Of a stretch of 64,000 bases of DNA, positions 23,279 through 34,643 are shown piece after piece (the stretch's first letter is position 1; each line of letters begins with the position of its first letter). The notes below the pieces were generated by a model, which worked only from the letters and a program-made list of their open reading frames with translations, made no database searches and had not been told where the DNA came from. Position numbers and translations under genes: made by a program. The stretch is from Monomorium pharaonis (Eukaryota > Arthropoda > Insecta > Hymenoptera > Formicidae), in assembly GCF_013373865.1 (NCBI RefSeq), contig NC_050467.1, forward strand, positions 4,588,001 through 4,652,000, in the 5' to 3' direction.

Positions 23279-24408
23279 AGAAAGTGCCCGCGGCGGGATT
23301 ACTTCTCTTAGATCCACGGGCCCTTGTTCCGCTCCCGGGATCCAGAACCATAGGTATAACTACGCGACGACGACGACGACGACGTCCGCCTTTGCCTGCC
23401 TCTTCTGAGAACTGGTTTCGGTGCTCGTAAACGTGGCTGCACCGAAAACCTCCTTGCCCGCTTGAATTCTATCGGGGGCGCGCATAAATCTCCCCGGCGA
23501 TCCGCTTCAATTCGGACCGAGACGTGCGTATCCCTCCTCGCCGCTCAATCTCGCATCTGATTTGCGCGCTCGCTGGGCATTTTCCTTTTCGCGGACACTT
23601 TTGCGCAGATCGCAAACGCCGATAAGGGTCGATTGCGTCGTCGCGCGTCTTGGCTCGCGGATTAATTTAATCTTGAAACTCGAACCCGACGCGAAATGGA
23701 AAATTAACCGTAAAGTTCGCGATGCCGATAATAATAATAATAATAATGCACGAAACAGCTGCAGTGTTTTCTTAGATATGATTTATCTTCTGTGTGCGTG
23801 TGTGCGCGCGCGAGTTTATCTAGTAGCTTACTTAATTATACGATTAAGGCGTTAATTATTCCATTATATTTATTATTACTATACTTTTCTCCGTTTCGTT
23901 TCTGATCTACCTTTTCATCTCCGCCCTGTAATTAGCGACTTTGCGAGTATTTTTTGACGGATTTCCGAGAAATTCCATAAATCAAAAAGCGAAATTGGGA
24001 AACACCGCCGCGGACATTAATTCCGCAATGGTAGCGAGGCCCCGATCGGTTGCATACGCGTGTCTCAAATGGCGATTACGAAAACTCTCCCGCAAGACCG
24101 GAGAGCAATAATATTTCTCGGAAGGTATCCCACACTTCGGAACACGGTTGATAATTACGGCCGCTCGTAAGATTGCGTTGGGTCAGTGAGCGTACGTATC
24201 CACAAATGCGCAACTCGCAACGAGAACGTGGAAACGAGACGATGTACCACTTTATGGTGACCGTATCGCACCTCCGCCGATGGGAAAGAGACGCAACGAA
24301 AGTATTATTTATTTATCTTGGAATTATACAGGATTGCGGCAAACGGCATCCAGCAATCAACCTTCCAATCAGATAAACGATCTAAACGTTAGTCTACCGT
24401 TTTAAACT

Positions 24409-24409
<1 letters not shown>

Positions 24410-24445
<36 letters not shown>
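24410..24445 (+). repeat. (CT)n microsatellite
   Basis: About 18 CT dinucleotides, uninterrupted. Confidence 0.9.
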
Positions 24446-24449
<4 letters not shown>

Positions 24450-24898
24450 GCGCGGGGACGAAGAAAGAATTCTGGAAGAGACTGGGAATGACCGATTGAT
24501 GTTTTGAGGGCTGCGCTTAACGGGGATCTCTTCGAGGATTGATCGGACTCGTGGAATATGTCGTGCGTCTTCGTGATTCCGCTTCGAACAGCATCTGAGC
24601 GTGTGCATTCGCGTATTAGTAACCGCGTCGTTATTCTCGACGAGTCCTCCTCGCACCGACCCGACGACGGATATTCGGTGCGCCGCGCCGGACGGATTAA
24701 CCGGGGAAAGCTCGTTCTCTCGAAGCGCGAGTTTAAAACGGTACTTACGTATCTCTCTCGCGCGCGCGGTGGCACATTTTTGGCACGCGACTCGCTCGCA
24801 TCTGCCTGCGCCGCGGGCACTCCCGCGGAAAATCGAATATCTCGTTTTGCGCGGACGTATTTAGTCCAAGAGCGAGCGTCGCTCCTTTCTTTCGATAA

Positions 24899-24901
<3 letters not shown>

Positions 24902-24934
<33 letters not shown>

Positions 24935-24935
24935 T
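24902..24935 (+). repeat. (CGT)n trinucleotide repeat
   Basis: About 11 CGT/GTC units. Reading frames across it give Val, Ser, Arg or Asp runs; none belongs to a gene I can support. Confidence 0.9.
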
Positions 24936-25913
24936 CGCCCGACGTAGCGACGTTTAGCCCCAATGCCGCGGTACCAACGAGCTCCTATTTAAACCTCAAT
25001 TGTGTTTTCCAACTCTCAAGATCGTTGCCGCGGTCTTCATTATTCATTATTACTCTGTTGTACATACAGAAAAAATTGGTACCAATTCCACAATTATTAT
25101 CTTACGTATAAGTAAGAATATATAAAATCTTCTTTAAAGATTTTGATAATTTCAGCGTTATATTTGTATTCCAATATTACAATAGTTTAAAAAACACAAT
25201 ATATCATATAATTGTTTTAATAATATTAGAAGATTCTAATTCTCTGAAGATAATGTTATTTTTTCTCCTATAGTTTTTCCTTTCAATTCAATAAAAATTA
25301 TTAAATAATGATATATATATTTTTCTTGATAAAAACTGTACAAAATGGATTATGCAAGCTAGTTATGTCTGTCCAAGATCAATTGTTTAAAGAAGATTTT
25401 TTATTCTTGCTTATGAGGCAATGATTAAAGACTGATGTTTTTCTATGAATATATTTTTTAAATCTGAGAGTAGTCAGAACGCGTCTCAGTATTGGAGAAA
25501 TAAAGCGCACGTCACAACAAATTCTTTTACCAATCCAAAGTCCATGTCTATCTTTCTTACTAAAAAATTCCGAGACCCAATTTATATAGGAACAAGTTAT
25601 GACTCATATATTCATAGTACCGACCATAGAATCTGTTGAAATTAGCTGAGATGTAGAAAATACTTGAGATAACCGTACTCGAGGTAATCGTTTATGTTTA
25701 TAAAATCAACCAAGCGTGGCAAGAGTTTATATTAATTCGAAATAATATAACGTGAGTTCTTTTTTTGAATAAGTTTTAAGTTAGAAAGCTGTTAATACTT
25801 TTATGTTTATATAATATGAAAGTTTATATCGTTCCTATAAATATCTCCGTTTATTTTTATTGTAAAATACTTTAAACAATAATATAATATTTATATGCTT
25901 ATATATTATTAGA

Positions 25914-26027
25914 CACTGAAAAAAATTACTAGATTGAAATAAATATTTTTTTAAATAGTACCAAGCAGAAGTTTGGTAAAAAATAAATAATAAAATATTT
26001 ATTTCAATCTAGTTTTTTTTTTCAATG
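25914..26027. mobile_element. Family A MITE, internally deleted copy
   Basis: This 114-bp copy begins CACTGAAAAAAATTACTAG and runs through accaagcagaagtttggt as in 5617-5889. It then jumps straight to an inverted end, aaatatttatttcaatctag followed by ttttttttttcaatg, with TA after it at 26028-26029. The interior of the full copy and part of the right arm are missing. Confidence 0.8.
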
Positions 26028-26359
26028 TAATACAATAAACAAATATAATAAAAATACACTTTTTTAATAATCTGCAAGAGCAAATATAAAAAAGAATAAC
26101 AAGATATCTATTACCTTATAACGAGATAAAAAAATAAAAAGCAAAAATGTTTTTGCATCACAGTGCAACTTGCATTTCAAAGTAAGGATATGTAGGAGGT
26201 CTGTGTAACGTGCACAATTTTCACATAGTAATTATTATTAAAATCAGTCCATCAGATTGAAAACGGCGATCCATACGTATCGTCCTTCCTTCTTAACGTT
26301 TCTATCTATTAGTTTTATTACGTGACAAGTCTGACTGCTGTAAAATTATTATGCTCCGC

Positions 26360-26425
26360 TATTACACAGGGGGCCCCCTGAACATTCTTTCGTTTCTCCG
26401 AGACTGTAAATCCGCCACTGGACTG
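26360..26425 (-). mobile_element. Possible hAT-like terminal remnant
   Basis: On the minus strand this reads CAGTGGCGGATTTACAG and, about 35 bases on, GGGGGCCCCCTG. A CAGTGGCG-type start followed by G/C runs is typical of hAT-superfamily ends. The other end and an 8-bp target duplication are not identified, so this is tentative. Confidence 0.3.
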
Positions 26426-26493
26426 CACGGTCCGATAAACCTTGCTCCAAAGCGCACGGCCGACTTGGAGCAATGGAAGATGTCCGCGGATAC

Positions 26494-26494
<1 letters not shown>

Positions 26495-26556
<62 letters not shown>
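26495..26556 (+). repeat. (TA)n microsatellite
   Basis: About 28 TA dinucleotides. It gives Tyr-Ile runs in open frames on both strands, which are artefacts. Confidence 0.95.
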
Positions 26557-26820
26557 CGCACCCTACCTGCCTCATTAGGCGTCAACAATGGCATAACAAA
26601 TCATGGAGATTACAATCTCGTCTACCCGGCCGCGTTCGGCAGACCGACCGGCCGAGTAATGCGTTTATAATTATTTTAAATCACATTTTTTCTTCTCTCT
26701 CCCTACCCCGAGCCTCTTCATTCCGCCTCGTTCGAAGTACCGCCGCTTCCGCCCTCCGCGTTTGCCTCCCCCTCCCTCCCCCCGCCTTTCCGCGCCTTTC
26801 AATTCAACGATTTCCTCTCT

Positions 26821-26824
<4 letters not shown>

Positions 26825-26871
<47 letters not shown>
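26825..26871 (+). repeat. (CT)n microsatellite within a pyrimidine-rich block
   Basis: About 23 CT dinucleotides inside a longer C/T-rich stretch at 26690-26890. Confidence 0.9.
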
Positions 26872-26875
<4 letters not shown>

Positions 26876-27360
26876 TCTCTTCCTCTCCCGTTCACCATCT
26901 CGTAGGTACGCGGTCGTGCCTCGAATATAAGCATATCCCCGCTCGTAATTTTATGCGCCGCCAGCGCAGATTCTTAAATGATATGGAAGAGACGGAAAGT
27001 ACGAGTATAAAGTGCGAAACGCGTGCCTGTTGTACGCCTCAACCGCTGCTGCTGCGTTTATGTCACGGGCGTAGCTATTATGTAGCCAGGATTATGGGAA
27101 GCGCGAGGGGCCCTACAAGTTCATTCCTCCGTTTCCCAGCAGAAGAAGGAAAGCGCGGTGGCATGATGGATTTGATATATGCGGAGCCTCGAGCGTGAAA
27201 AATTAATGGCTAAAGGAAACCACTTGAAATTTCGATTATTAAGGCGAGGACGGTGTTTGATCATTAACGTTTACAATTCATACAGAGAATAGCGATATTG
27301 AAGAGCAACATCGCTGAGAGCAGAGAAAATATTCCAATCGCGATCGAATCAAAAGAGATA

Positions 27361-27822
27361 TTGATTGATTGAAGTTTATTTAGCTGTCTCAGCTATTATG
27401 TTTTACATAGATTTACATACATGCTTCTTTAACATCCGCTTAAATACATCAATTCTTTCACAACTTCTAATTTCTGCTGGCAAGGTATTGTATAATTTTA
27501 CGCCCTCGTAACACACGCTTTTTTGCGCACTTTTAGTTCTAACGAATTTTATTGCAATGGTCCCTTCCTGTCTTGTTTTTCTTCCATTTTCATCACTAAT
27601 AACTTCTAGTCTATCCCTTAAGTAATTTGGCGCCAAGTTATGTAAAATCTTAAATATAAATATAGATACATTATAGTGTAGTCTCTGTTTTATAGACATA
27701 AATTGCAACGCTTGTAACATATGTTCTATTTTGGTGTATCTATTACATGGTAATATTACTCGCATAGCCCGATTCTGTGATATTTGCAATTTATTCAATT
27801 GCGTTTCTCCCATATCTACCAG
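27361..27822 (-). mobile_element. 5'-truncated non-LTR (jockey/CR1-like) retrotransposon, 3' end
   Basis: Minus-strand element remnant. Its 3' end carries AATAAA (27375-27380 as TTTATT on plus) followed by a short TCAATCAATCAA repeat at 27361-27372, as expected for non-LTR elements ending in simple tandem repeats. The coding part is the C-terminal section of the reverse transcriptase protein. The 5' end stops at about 27822 against the GGGGAGAGAC minisatellite, so almost all of the element is missing. This fits incomplete reverse transcription (dead-on-arrival copy). Confidence 0.75.
27403..27813 (-). pseudogene. C-terminal fragment of a jockey/CR1-like reverse transcriptase ORF2
   Basis: 136 codons without internal stops, ending in TAA at 27403-27405. 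The order of motifs is that of the region behind the RT domain in jockey/CR1-like ORF2 proteins: NKLQxxQNRAMRVIL at residues 7-21, a SIKQRL helix near residue 40, FKILHNLAPNYLRDRL near 53-68, then LYNTLPAEIRSCERIDVFKR near residue 105-125. No endonuclease or catalytic FADD box is present, so the fragment is inactive. The frame stays open upstream of the first Met into the minisatellite boundary. Host use is possible but there is no evidence for it. Family is assigned from memory of these motifs, not a search. Confidence 0.8.
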
Positions 27823-28323
27823 CAGAGACCAGGAGAGATCGGGAGAGACGGGAAGAGACCGGGAAAGACGGGGAGAGACCGGGAAAGACGGGGAGAGACC
27901 GGAGAGACGAGGAGAGACGAGGAGAGACCGGAGAGACGAGGAGAGACCGGGAGAGACGAGGAGAGACGGGGAGAGACCGGGAGAGACCGGGAGAGACGAG
28001 GAGAGACCGGGAGAGACGGGGAGAGACGGGGAGAGACCGGAGAGACGAGGAGAGACGAGGAGAGACCGGAGAGACGAGGAGAGACCGGGAGAGACGAGGA
28101 GAGACGGGGAGAGACCGGGAGAGACGGAGAGAGACGGGGAGAGACGGGGAGAGACGGGGAGAGACGGGGAGAGACGAAGAGAGACCAGGAGAGACGGGGA
28201 GAGACGGGGAGAGACGGGGAGAGACGGGGAGAGACGGGAAGAGATGGGGAGAGACGGGGAGAGACCGGGAGAGACGGGGAGAGACCGAGAGAGACGGGAG
28301 AGACCGGGAGAGACGGGGAGAGA
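27823..28323 (+). repeat. G-rich minisatellite, unit about 10 bp (GGGGAGAGAC / CGGGAGAGAC)
   Basis: About 500 bases are built from 9-11-bp variants of ggggagagac, cgggagagac, ggagagacga and similar. Because the main unit is 10 bp and holds no stop in any register, all three plus frames and one minus frame stay open for 190-270 codons, giving Arg/Glu/Gly/Asp or Ser/Leu/Pro repeats; I treat these as artefacts. Runs of consecutive ggggagagac at about 28125-28260 fit the G-quadruplex pattern of four G-runs separated by 6-base loops. The array abuts the truncated end of the retrotransposon. Confidence 0.9.
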
Positions 28324-29884
28324 TGGAATTTAGACAGAAGATAGAGAGATAGATAGAGAGAGAAACGGGAAACAGTTACTGAGAAGAGATTCAGTTTCAG
28401 AGGATTCGATTTGCGCAATTTTATCATTGGATTTTTGATTTCCCGGTTTCTCCCTCGGTAAAGAATTCGAGGACTTTCTGTTGACGTTATCGGGGGGGCA
28501 AGCGGCGATCGGAAATCACGGCCGGTGGCGCAATGCGGCCGCGACGAGACGACCGGCGCGGCGATCCCGATCATATAGGGGAATCGCCGGCCAATAAATA
28601 TTCCATAATTTATTGGCAAGGCCGCGCGACGCGGCTCTCCTCCGTTCGGGCGGAATCAAAGCGTTTCGGGTGTTGTCAGCGCGGCGGGGCGGCGCGCAGG
28701 AAACCTCAAAGAAAACCGCTTCCACGACGGGTTCTCTCCAGGTAGTCGCGCGGCCGTGTGTCCTGCAAGGAGACGACGTCCACCGAGATTCCAATCAACG
28801 AGTTTTTGCGTCACGATCCCCGGCGAAAACCGGCTGTAATCTCGCACGCGAATACGGGCCGAGCCGTCGTCGTCGTCACCGCTGTTTCTAAACAGACTCC
28901 GCGCGCGAGCGCGTTAATCGATCGTACGTGGCACGACCGATCGATCGCGCATGCCACGTACGATCGATTAACGCGCGCTCGCGCTCGGCCGATTAATCGT
29001 CTCGGACGCGCCAATTTCTTTTTCGTCGGGGATTTAACGTCCTTACGTCGGAAAGATTCGACTTTCACTCGCCGCCGCCTGTCGACGAGGCTCCTTACAA
29101 ATAGATCTTACGAGAATCACGGAATTTCTAGAAGCCCGCGCGTTTACGGTACTTCGCTCGAGCGAACCGCGTACAACCGCGATTATGGGAAAGCTATCGC
29201 CCCTTCCTCTCCCTCTCTCGGCGAGCGCAGATAGGCGCAGTAACATTTGTTAGAAATTCTGAGGATATCAGGCAGGTGACGTTAAAAAAAAAGCCGAAGC
29301 CGGAGTGTAATGAGCTTATGTGCGAAAGATTGCCGGGAGAGCCAGCGCTTATAAGTGCATTATCGACGTAGGCACGACGTATCCTCTCGCCCCCTGGTCT
29401 ACCCGTCCTCCCTCAGTCAGTCCCCCCCCCTCCCTCCCCCGAGGGGGCGAGCGTGGTAGGCGTACAACGGCGCGCAAGAAGCGGTGAATTCCTAATTCAA
29501 CGTAGAGGAACGCGTGGACTGACGTAAGCCTCCTAATGGTTTCATTACATACGCATGATAAGGTCGCATTAGCCGTCAGCTCGCGCGAGGCTTGGGAAGA
29601 GAGCGAGTAAAGCGCACTCCGAGAGCACCAGCTGACGTCCAATCTTCGCGAGATTTTCCTAACGGATGAGTCCCCCCCCGTTCGGGATTAATGCGTGGGC
29701 GACTGGACGTGGTCGATAAAGCCATTCGTAAGCGTCGAACGGTCATTAATATAACTGTATCGTGCATTATGCCGGATAATTAGCTAATCGATATGCAAAA
29801 AAGAGTGCAGTAGAAATTGGAAAATAGGAATCTCTTCTCACACGTGGGAAGAACAACTGCAGGATCTGGAAATTTAACGACGTA
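28324..29884. other. Non-coding GC-rich stretch with a strong hairpin
   Basis: CpG-rich DNA with several overlapping open frames on both strands that have no domain content. It contains the hairpin at 28903-28984 and a C-rich run near 29424-29446. No gene is supported. Confidence 0.5.
28903..28984. other. GC-rich hairpin with 25-bp perfect arms
   Basis: 28909-28933 is exactly reverse-complemented at 28952-28976, with an 18-base loop that itself contains cgatcgatcg-type sequence. The stem continues outward by 6 bp (28903-28908 with 28979-28984) after a 2-base bulge. The length is in the range of a microRNA precursor, but I do not recognise a known mature microRNA and the perfect pairing is unusual for one. 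Alternatives are a foldback element or a recent small inverted duplication. Confidence 0.85.
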
Positions 29885-30004
29885 CAGATCAGAAAACGTG
29901 ACGTTGGAATCATAAAGGAGCTCAAGCATGACGATAATGCTGTAAAATGTTTCGACATTCTAGCAATTCAACTTAACCATCCAATATAATTATTTTCAGA
30001 TCTG
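29885..30004 (+). mobile_element. Family C MITE, copy 3
   Basis: This 120-bp segment starts CAGATCAGAAAA and ends TTTTCAGATCTG, with TA on both sides (29883-29884 and 30005-30006). Internal blocks (ttgga-tcat, aatgctg-aaaa, acattctagcaat, ataattattttcagat) match 21011-21148. Confidence 0.7.
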
Positions 30005-30006
30005 TA

Positions 30007-33000
30007 TTTCTCACTCTTTTTCTCTTCACAAAATCGTTCTATGTAATTATATACAGTGCCAAAGATGAGTTTCACTCATCTATGTATATTATTTTCAAAA
30101 CATGTAAATATCAATTTTTCAATTTAATAAATTTAATTGTTACAACTTCTAAATAATACATGAAAACGCATAATCAAAAATCCTTTAAGCTAAAACTAAA
30201 AAATAATACGGAACAATTTCATTCGCGATAGCTAAATACTTAATGAATTTAAATTTGGGAAAGATTGTATATCAAGCGTCGAATTATATCCAAATTAATC
30301 ATCTTATAGATTTTAACTGCTGCATAACTAAAAATAACAAAATTTATGTCCAACTCGAGGAATGGATTTAAATTTCTCTCTTTAATAGTTAACAAGTGAA
30401 AAAGAGCGTAATCGTATTAGTTGACGCGAAACGCACGAGGGTGGGTTGGCTTTTGAAATATCGTACTGGCGGTAAATTCTGATGTGTAGACCGCGATCGT
30501 CGATACTGCATGTATGTCATTGGCCCGAAACGACTTCTCTCATCGAAAGCGCGGAAAAAAAAAAAAAAAAAACCGGAGAAAAAGGGAAACGGTACCAGAC
30601 GGGACGCGGTGTCGCACCAGTAACGTGGCTGCGGTCCAGCTTCCGGAATCTCATCCGGGACCCCGAACATGACGCAAGTGTCACGACCGAAAGCTATTAC
30701 CCGCTCGGCTTATCTCGCGGGCTCTTACTCGGGTCACGTTCGCCGCGCCGCGACGAAAAGCGCTTCCTACCCCGAAAAGTATCCCGCGACAAAATGGAGC
30801 GAGTTATCCGCTCGGCGTAGAGAAGAGGCGGGAGGAGGGGGAAGAGAAGAGGAGAAGAGAAGAAAAAGGGATCCAGGATGGCCGGCTTTCTAGCTTCTTG
30901 AACACGTGCCTCCGTATCACGCCCGCCGCAAACAAATGGCCTCATGACGTGTCAGGTAATTTTTCAGAACCCGTTAGACTGGGGCGCGAAGACGGAGAGC
31001 TTTATTTGACGTCTTTCTTAGATTTAACATTCGAGCGAGCGAGCTATATACATCGTAGTGTGGTATACGCCGGCCGCGTGTGGGCGAATGAAAGAGCGCA
31101 TTTCCTGTACGGAGAGACTTTTTTGCCTGCGTGCCTCTTAGCGCGCATCTACATCGTTGCGCGCTAAGTTGCCACGGTCTCGTCCTCGATATAATTAACT
31201 TTTCATTCCGCGCTCGTCTCGAATAAAATAAGTCAATTAGCGGACATAATAAAGATTTTACATTTCAAACTGGTTGTAATGCTTGTTATTTCTTCGCGTA
31301 GGAAATATAAGACACATCACGTTTGTTAAAATCTCGAAAAGCCGAGTTTTTCGTCTTGCGTCTGTTTACTTTCGAATCTAAGGCCTCCAACACCGCGCGC
31401 CGCCTTATCTCCGGGATGCGAGAATATTCCATGTGTAAGGGGACACTCGGGTAACTTCGTTCGCGGCACGTTGCTCCTCGCTGGCCGCGCCGCTGGCCAG
31501 AGCGCGATATTTTGATCCGCCGTGGTATCAACCACGAGCGCGTACGGCGCGAGGTGATATCGCAGCGATATCGCTTTCGTCGCTGCTGTGTTTCGAGGTA
31601 CGGAGGTTTCGAGGTAGCCCGAGGGGCCACTAGGGGCACTGCGTCTCGCAACCGGTGTCCTTCGCCGATCGTCACGTGTAGTGGCGAAGAAGGTGCTGGT
31701 GCCGGGGTTCCGATAACGCTTCCCTAGAAGCGCGCTAATATCACCAACGAGGAACACCGCGCACCTTCGCACTATCTTGCGAGATAACGCCGGATAATAT
31801 CCCGGGGAAAGGGAATGACGGTTGTGTGCGACTTTCGCAACTGGACTTTCCTGAAAATTCCGTTCTGACGAAAGATACGAAAAATATACCGGAAATTGCG
31901 CGCGATCGGGATAATTCTAATCTCTTGCCGGATTAATCGGATTTCTGTTTTAATCGGCATCGTTGCAACGTCGCGCCTCCGTTATCTCCCGAGAGAATGA
32001 CGAAATCGTGCGCGGTAAGGAAGTAACGATTGCGTCGTTTGTTGCAACAAGCGGTTTCCCCAAAATCTCTCGCCCGACGAAGATTAATTTACGCATTACC
32101 AGTAATTTGACTTCTTTTTACAGATTGCGATCGTCTACAGCTTAGAATATGAACCGTTTGTAAACCTTATCGGTCGTCCTTTTATCGCTCTTATCGAATA
32201 AGTTTTGCTACATTCCAATCTACACTTTGAAAAATGTCAAACATTTATTAGCAAGCAAATTTTATTCTGTTTTCCTAATTGCACTATTGTTTCAAAAAGT
32301 CCATCTCTTGGCAAACATGCTATTGGGATCATAAAACGTAGCTAGTTATTCGTGAAACTTTGAATAAGTGATGTAATTAGCAGAATAGTATTCATCTAAT
32401 ACAAGTATAAGATAATAAAATGTACTAATAAACATCTGACTTTATTTCGTCTGTTATTATACAAAATTAATAAAAATGAAAAACTTTTTGTTACTCTTGA
32501 ATCTTGAACTCTGCAATTATGTTTACATGTCACTAATCTTCATGTTCAATATCGCGCTATTCATCTTGTATTTTTTCACTCAAACGGAGGTGTTCTAGCA
32601 TACTCCATCATCCAACAGGAAGGCACGCGCATTCCTTTCTTTATTTTAATAACATGCTTAGAAGCGCGTTCCAACTAATATCCGTCATCGATCTCGATAA
32701 CTTTTGGCTCTTTACGCGTTGACTCACCCTCGTACATATATCATCAAAATTTGAAGAGAGCTTTAGAAAATTGGAGCTGAATCGTACGGACAGAGATAGA
32801 GAGGCGTGTGCCCTTAACGAGCTCGGGCGCTAACATTCAATCTCCGTCGCGCCTTTCCGTGATCGGCATTACCGGCGTAAACGAGCCGATTCGTCTGGCT
32901 CCGGTTCCTATCGGCATCTGCCAGTGTCGTAAACGAATATAGACCCACCAGATCTTTTGTCATCCGTGACGCATCGGGGAAAGTCAATATCCAAACGATC

Positions 33001-34563
33001 CCGGCTTCATCCGGGCCGAACCACCGATTCTGGCGTAGGTCTCCCTCTCCCTCCTCCCCCCTCACGCCAGTAATGGCCGGTACGTGACGAGGGTGGCCCA
33101 CGCGGCCTTGCTTCATCCCCCTCGAGGCGTTTTGCATAATACACGCATCGCCGAGGCGCTCCTCAGATCCATGGCACAGATTTGCACGATATCAAATCGA
33201 AATTCTGCCGAACCGTGGGAGAAATTTTTTCCGTGGATAAAGTGGCACGATAACCGATTAAGCTATATGTTTATGTTTCGGCGTAACAGGAAGGTTTCAT
33301 CAGCGAAGGTTTCATTACGTCTCTGATAAAAGAACGGATAAGCAAAGAATTCTCAGAAAATTAAATGAGCTTAAGGAAGGAGTAATCGGCCAAACGACGA
33401 ACATAAAAATTTATCCAAATAAATTCAATTTGTTCTGAATTGAAACATTGAATACATACGTTCAAACGTAATTCGATTATACGGTCCTTATCAATTTTAG
33501 AAAAATAAATTGAATAGTGTCAAAACAGTCTTTTTTATAAGTAAGAGTGGTGTAAAAGACTGCAAATGTGGAATAAACAAATTAAAAGCAAAATTTCTAA
33601 GAGATATATTAAGTATCACATAACATTATCGAAAAAATAAAAACGCATATTGAAAAAAAAAAAACAACTCTCCATTGTTAAGAAAAATCAGTTAATAATT
33701 TCTCAGTATATAGTAAAGTATGTTATTTGAACGAAATCGTCAAATTACATGATTACGCAAATAAATGTAAATATGTTCTATAATAAACATGTATGACAAT
33801 AAAAGATTCTGACAGTGTTAACACAAAATCAATGAGAAAAAATTAACTTGTAATAATGTAAATAATAAAAAATTTACAATGAAAAAATATTGATATCTGG
33901 CAGTTGTCTAATTATAGTTGTCTAATTTGTACAGAACCTTGTCGAAATTACTATGTAAGTGATCTTATTAAGAACTTATCGTTATATCTGCGAATAAACG
34001 TTCGACGTATCGAATAATACCGAATAATTTATTGATAAAACACATATAGATATCATATCATATTCAATCTGTTTAATATATTGCAGTGTTTTTTTTTTCA
34101 TCATTTTTTTGCATCTATTTTGCGTCTCGAACGAGCGACATACATATTTAGTACGTAAAGAGAGTGCGATCGATCGTGGATTCTTTTCATTTACCTAAAA
34201 CGCCTCTCTCCTTCACCGCGATAAAGCTGTCATCCCTACAAGGAGGTCGGGCTAGCAAACCAGTAAAATGTTATTCTTCCGCATCCGACGAATAGCACGA
34301 GGAGACTCGAGACCCTCTCCTGAGAAAACGGTTTCTCGCCTCAGCGGGACCATGCGTCTTCGGGGTTAACTGATCTCGAACGTTATCGCGTTACCTTCGA
34401 CTACCTGCTTACGTACTTACTTCGCCTCGCATAGAAATCACCTATTTTAAGATCCTCCGCGTTGTACCGGCGACCCCGCGAGGAGGATCGCGGTGGGTAG
34501 TCGGCGTTTGTATCGATTCGCGCGCGTTTTGCCTCCGGACCGTGGGGAAAGAGTATAATTAAT
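30007..34563. other. Non-coding DNA, AT-rich with CpG-rich islands
   Basis: 30010-30380 and 32150-32600 and 33360-34140 are AT-rich. 30400-32100 and 32780-33250 are CpG-rich. An A18 run lies at 30555-30572. Open frames are compositionally biased and lack domains. I see no RNA gene. Confidence 0.5.
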
Positions 34564-34643
34564 ATGGCAGTTATTCTTAATGGAATACAGTACTCCGGGA
34601 GGAAACACAACGGCGAGGAAACACAACCACGAAGTCACCGGAG
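34564..34643 (+). other. Candidate short first coding exon (unproven)
   Basis: An ATG at 34564 with A at -3 and G at +4 opens a frame of 26 codons reading MAVILNGIQYSGRKHN and onward. It reaches AG|GTGAGT at 34643/34644, a consensus splice donor; reading through meets a stop right after. The peptide is not recognised. A chance ATG plus donor is quite possible in a window this large. Confidence 0.2.

Larger units (their letters stand above)
21149..25913. other. Non-coding DNA rich in simple repeats
   Basis: This holds (GA)n at 21593-21617, a compound GT/CG/GA tract at about 22308-22380, (CA)n near 22548-22570, (CT)n at 23238-23275 and 24410-24445, (ACG)n at 23366-23384, (ATA)n near 23728-23747, and (CGT)n at 24902-24935. 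All longer open frames run through these repeats. 25050-25900 is AT-rich without recognisable content. Confidence 0.55.

Noticed and set aside
26318..26930. Frames with long Tyr-Ile repeats
   Set aside because: Translation of the (TA)n microsatellite at 26495-26556.
27823..28323. Possible CRISPR array
   Set aside because: Units are about 10 bp with no spacers and occur in an insect-like genome; it is a minisatellite.
27731..28619. Four long overlapping open frames (186-267 codons) on both strands across the minisatellite
   Set aside because: They are produced by a 10-bp repeat without stops in any register; the peptides are pure repeat translations and all frames are open at once.
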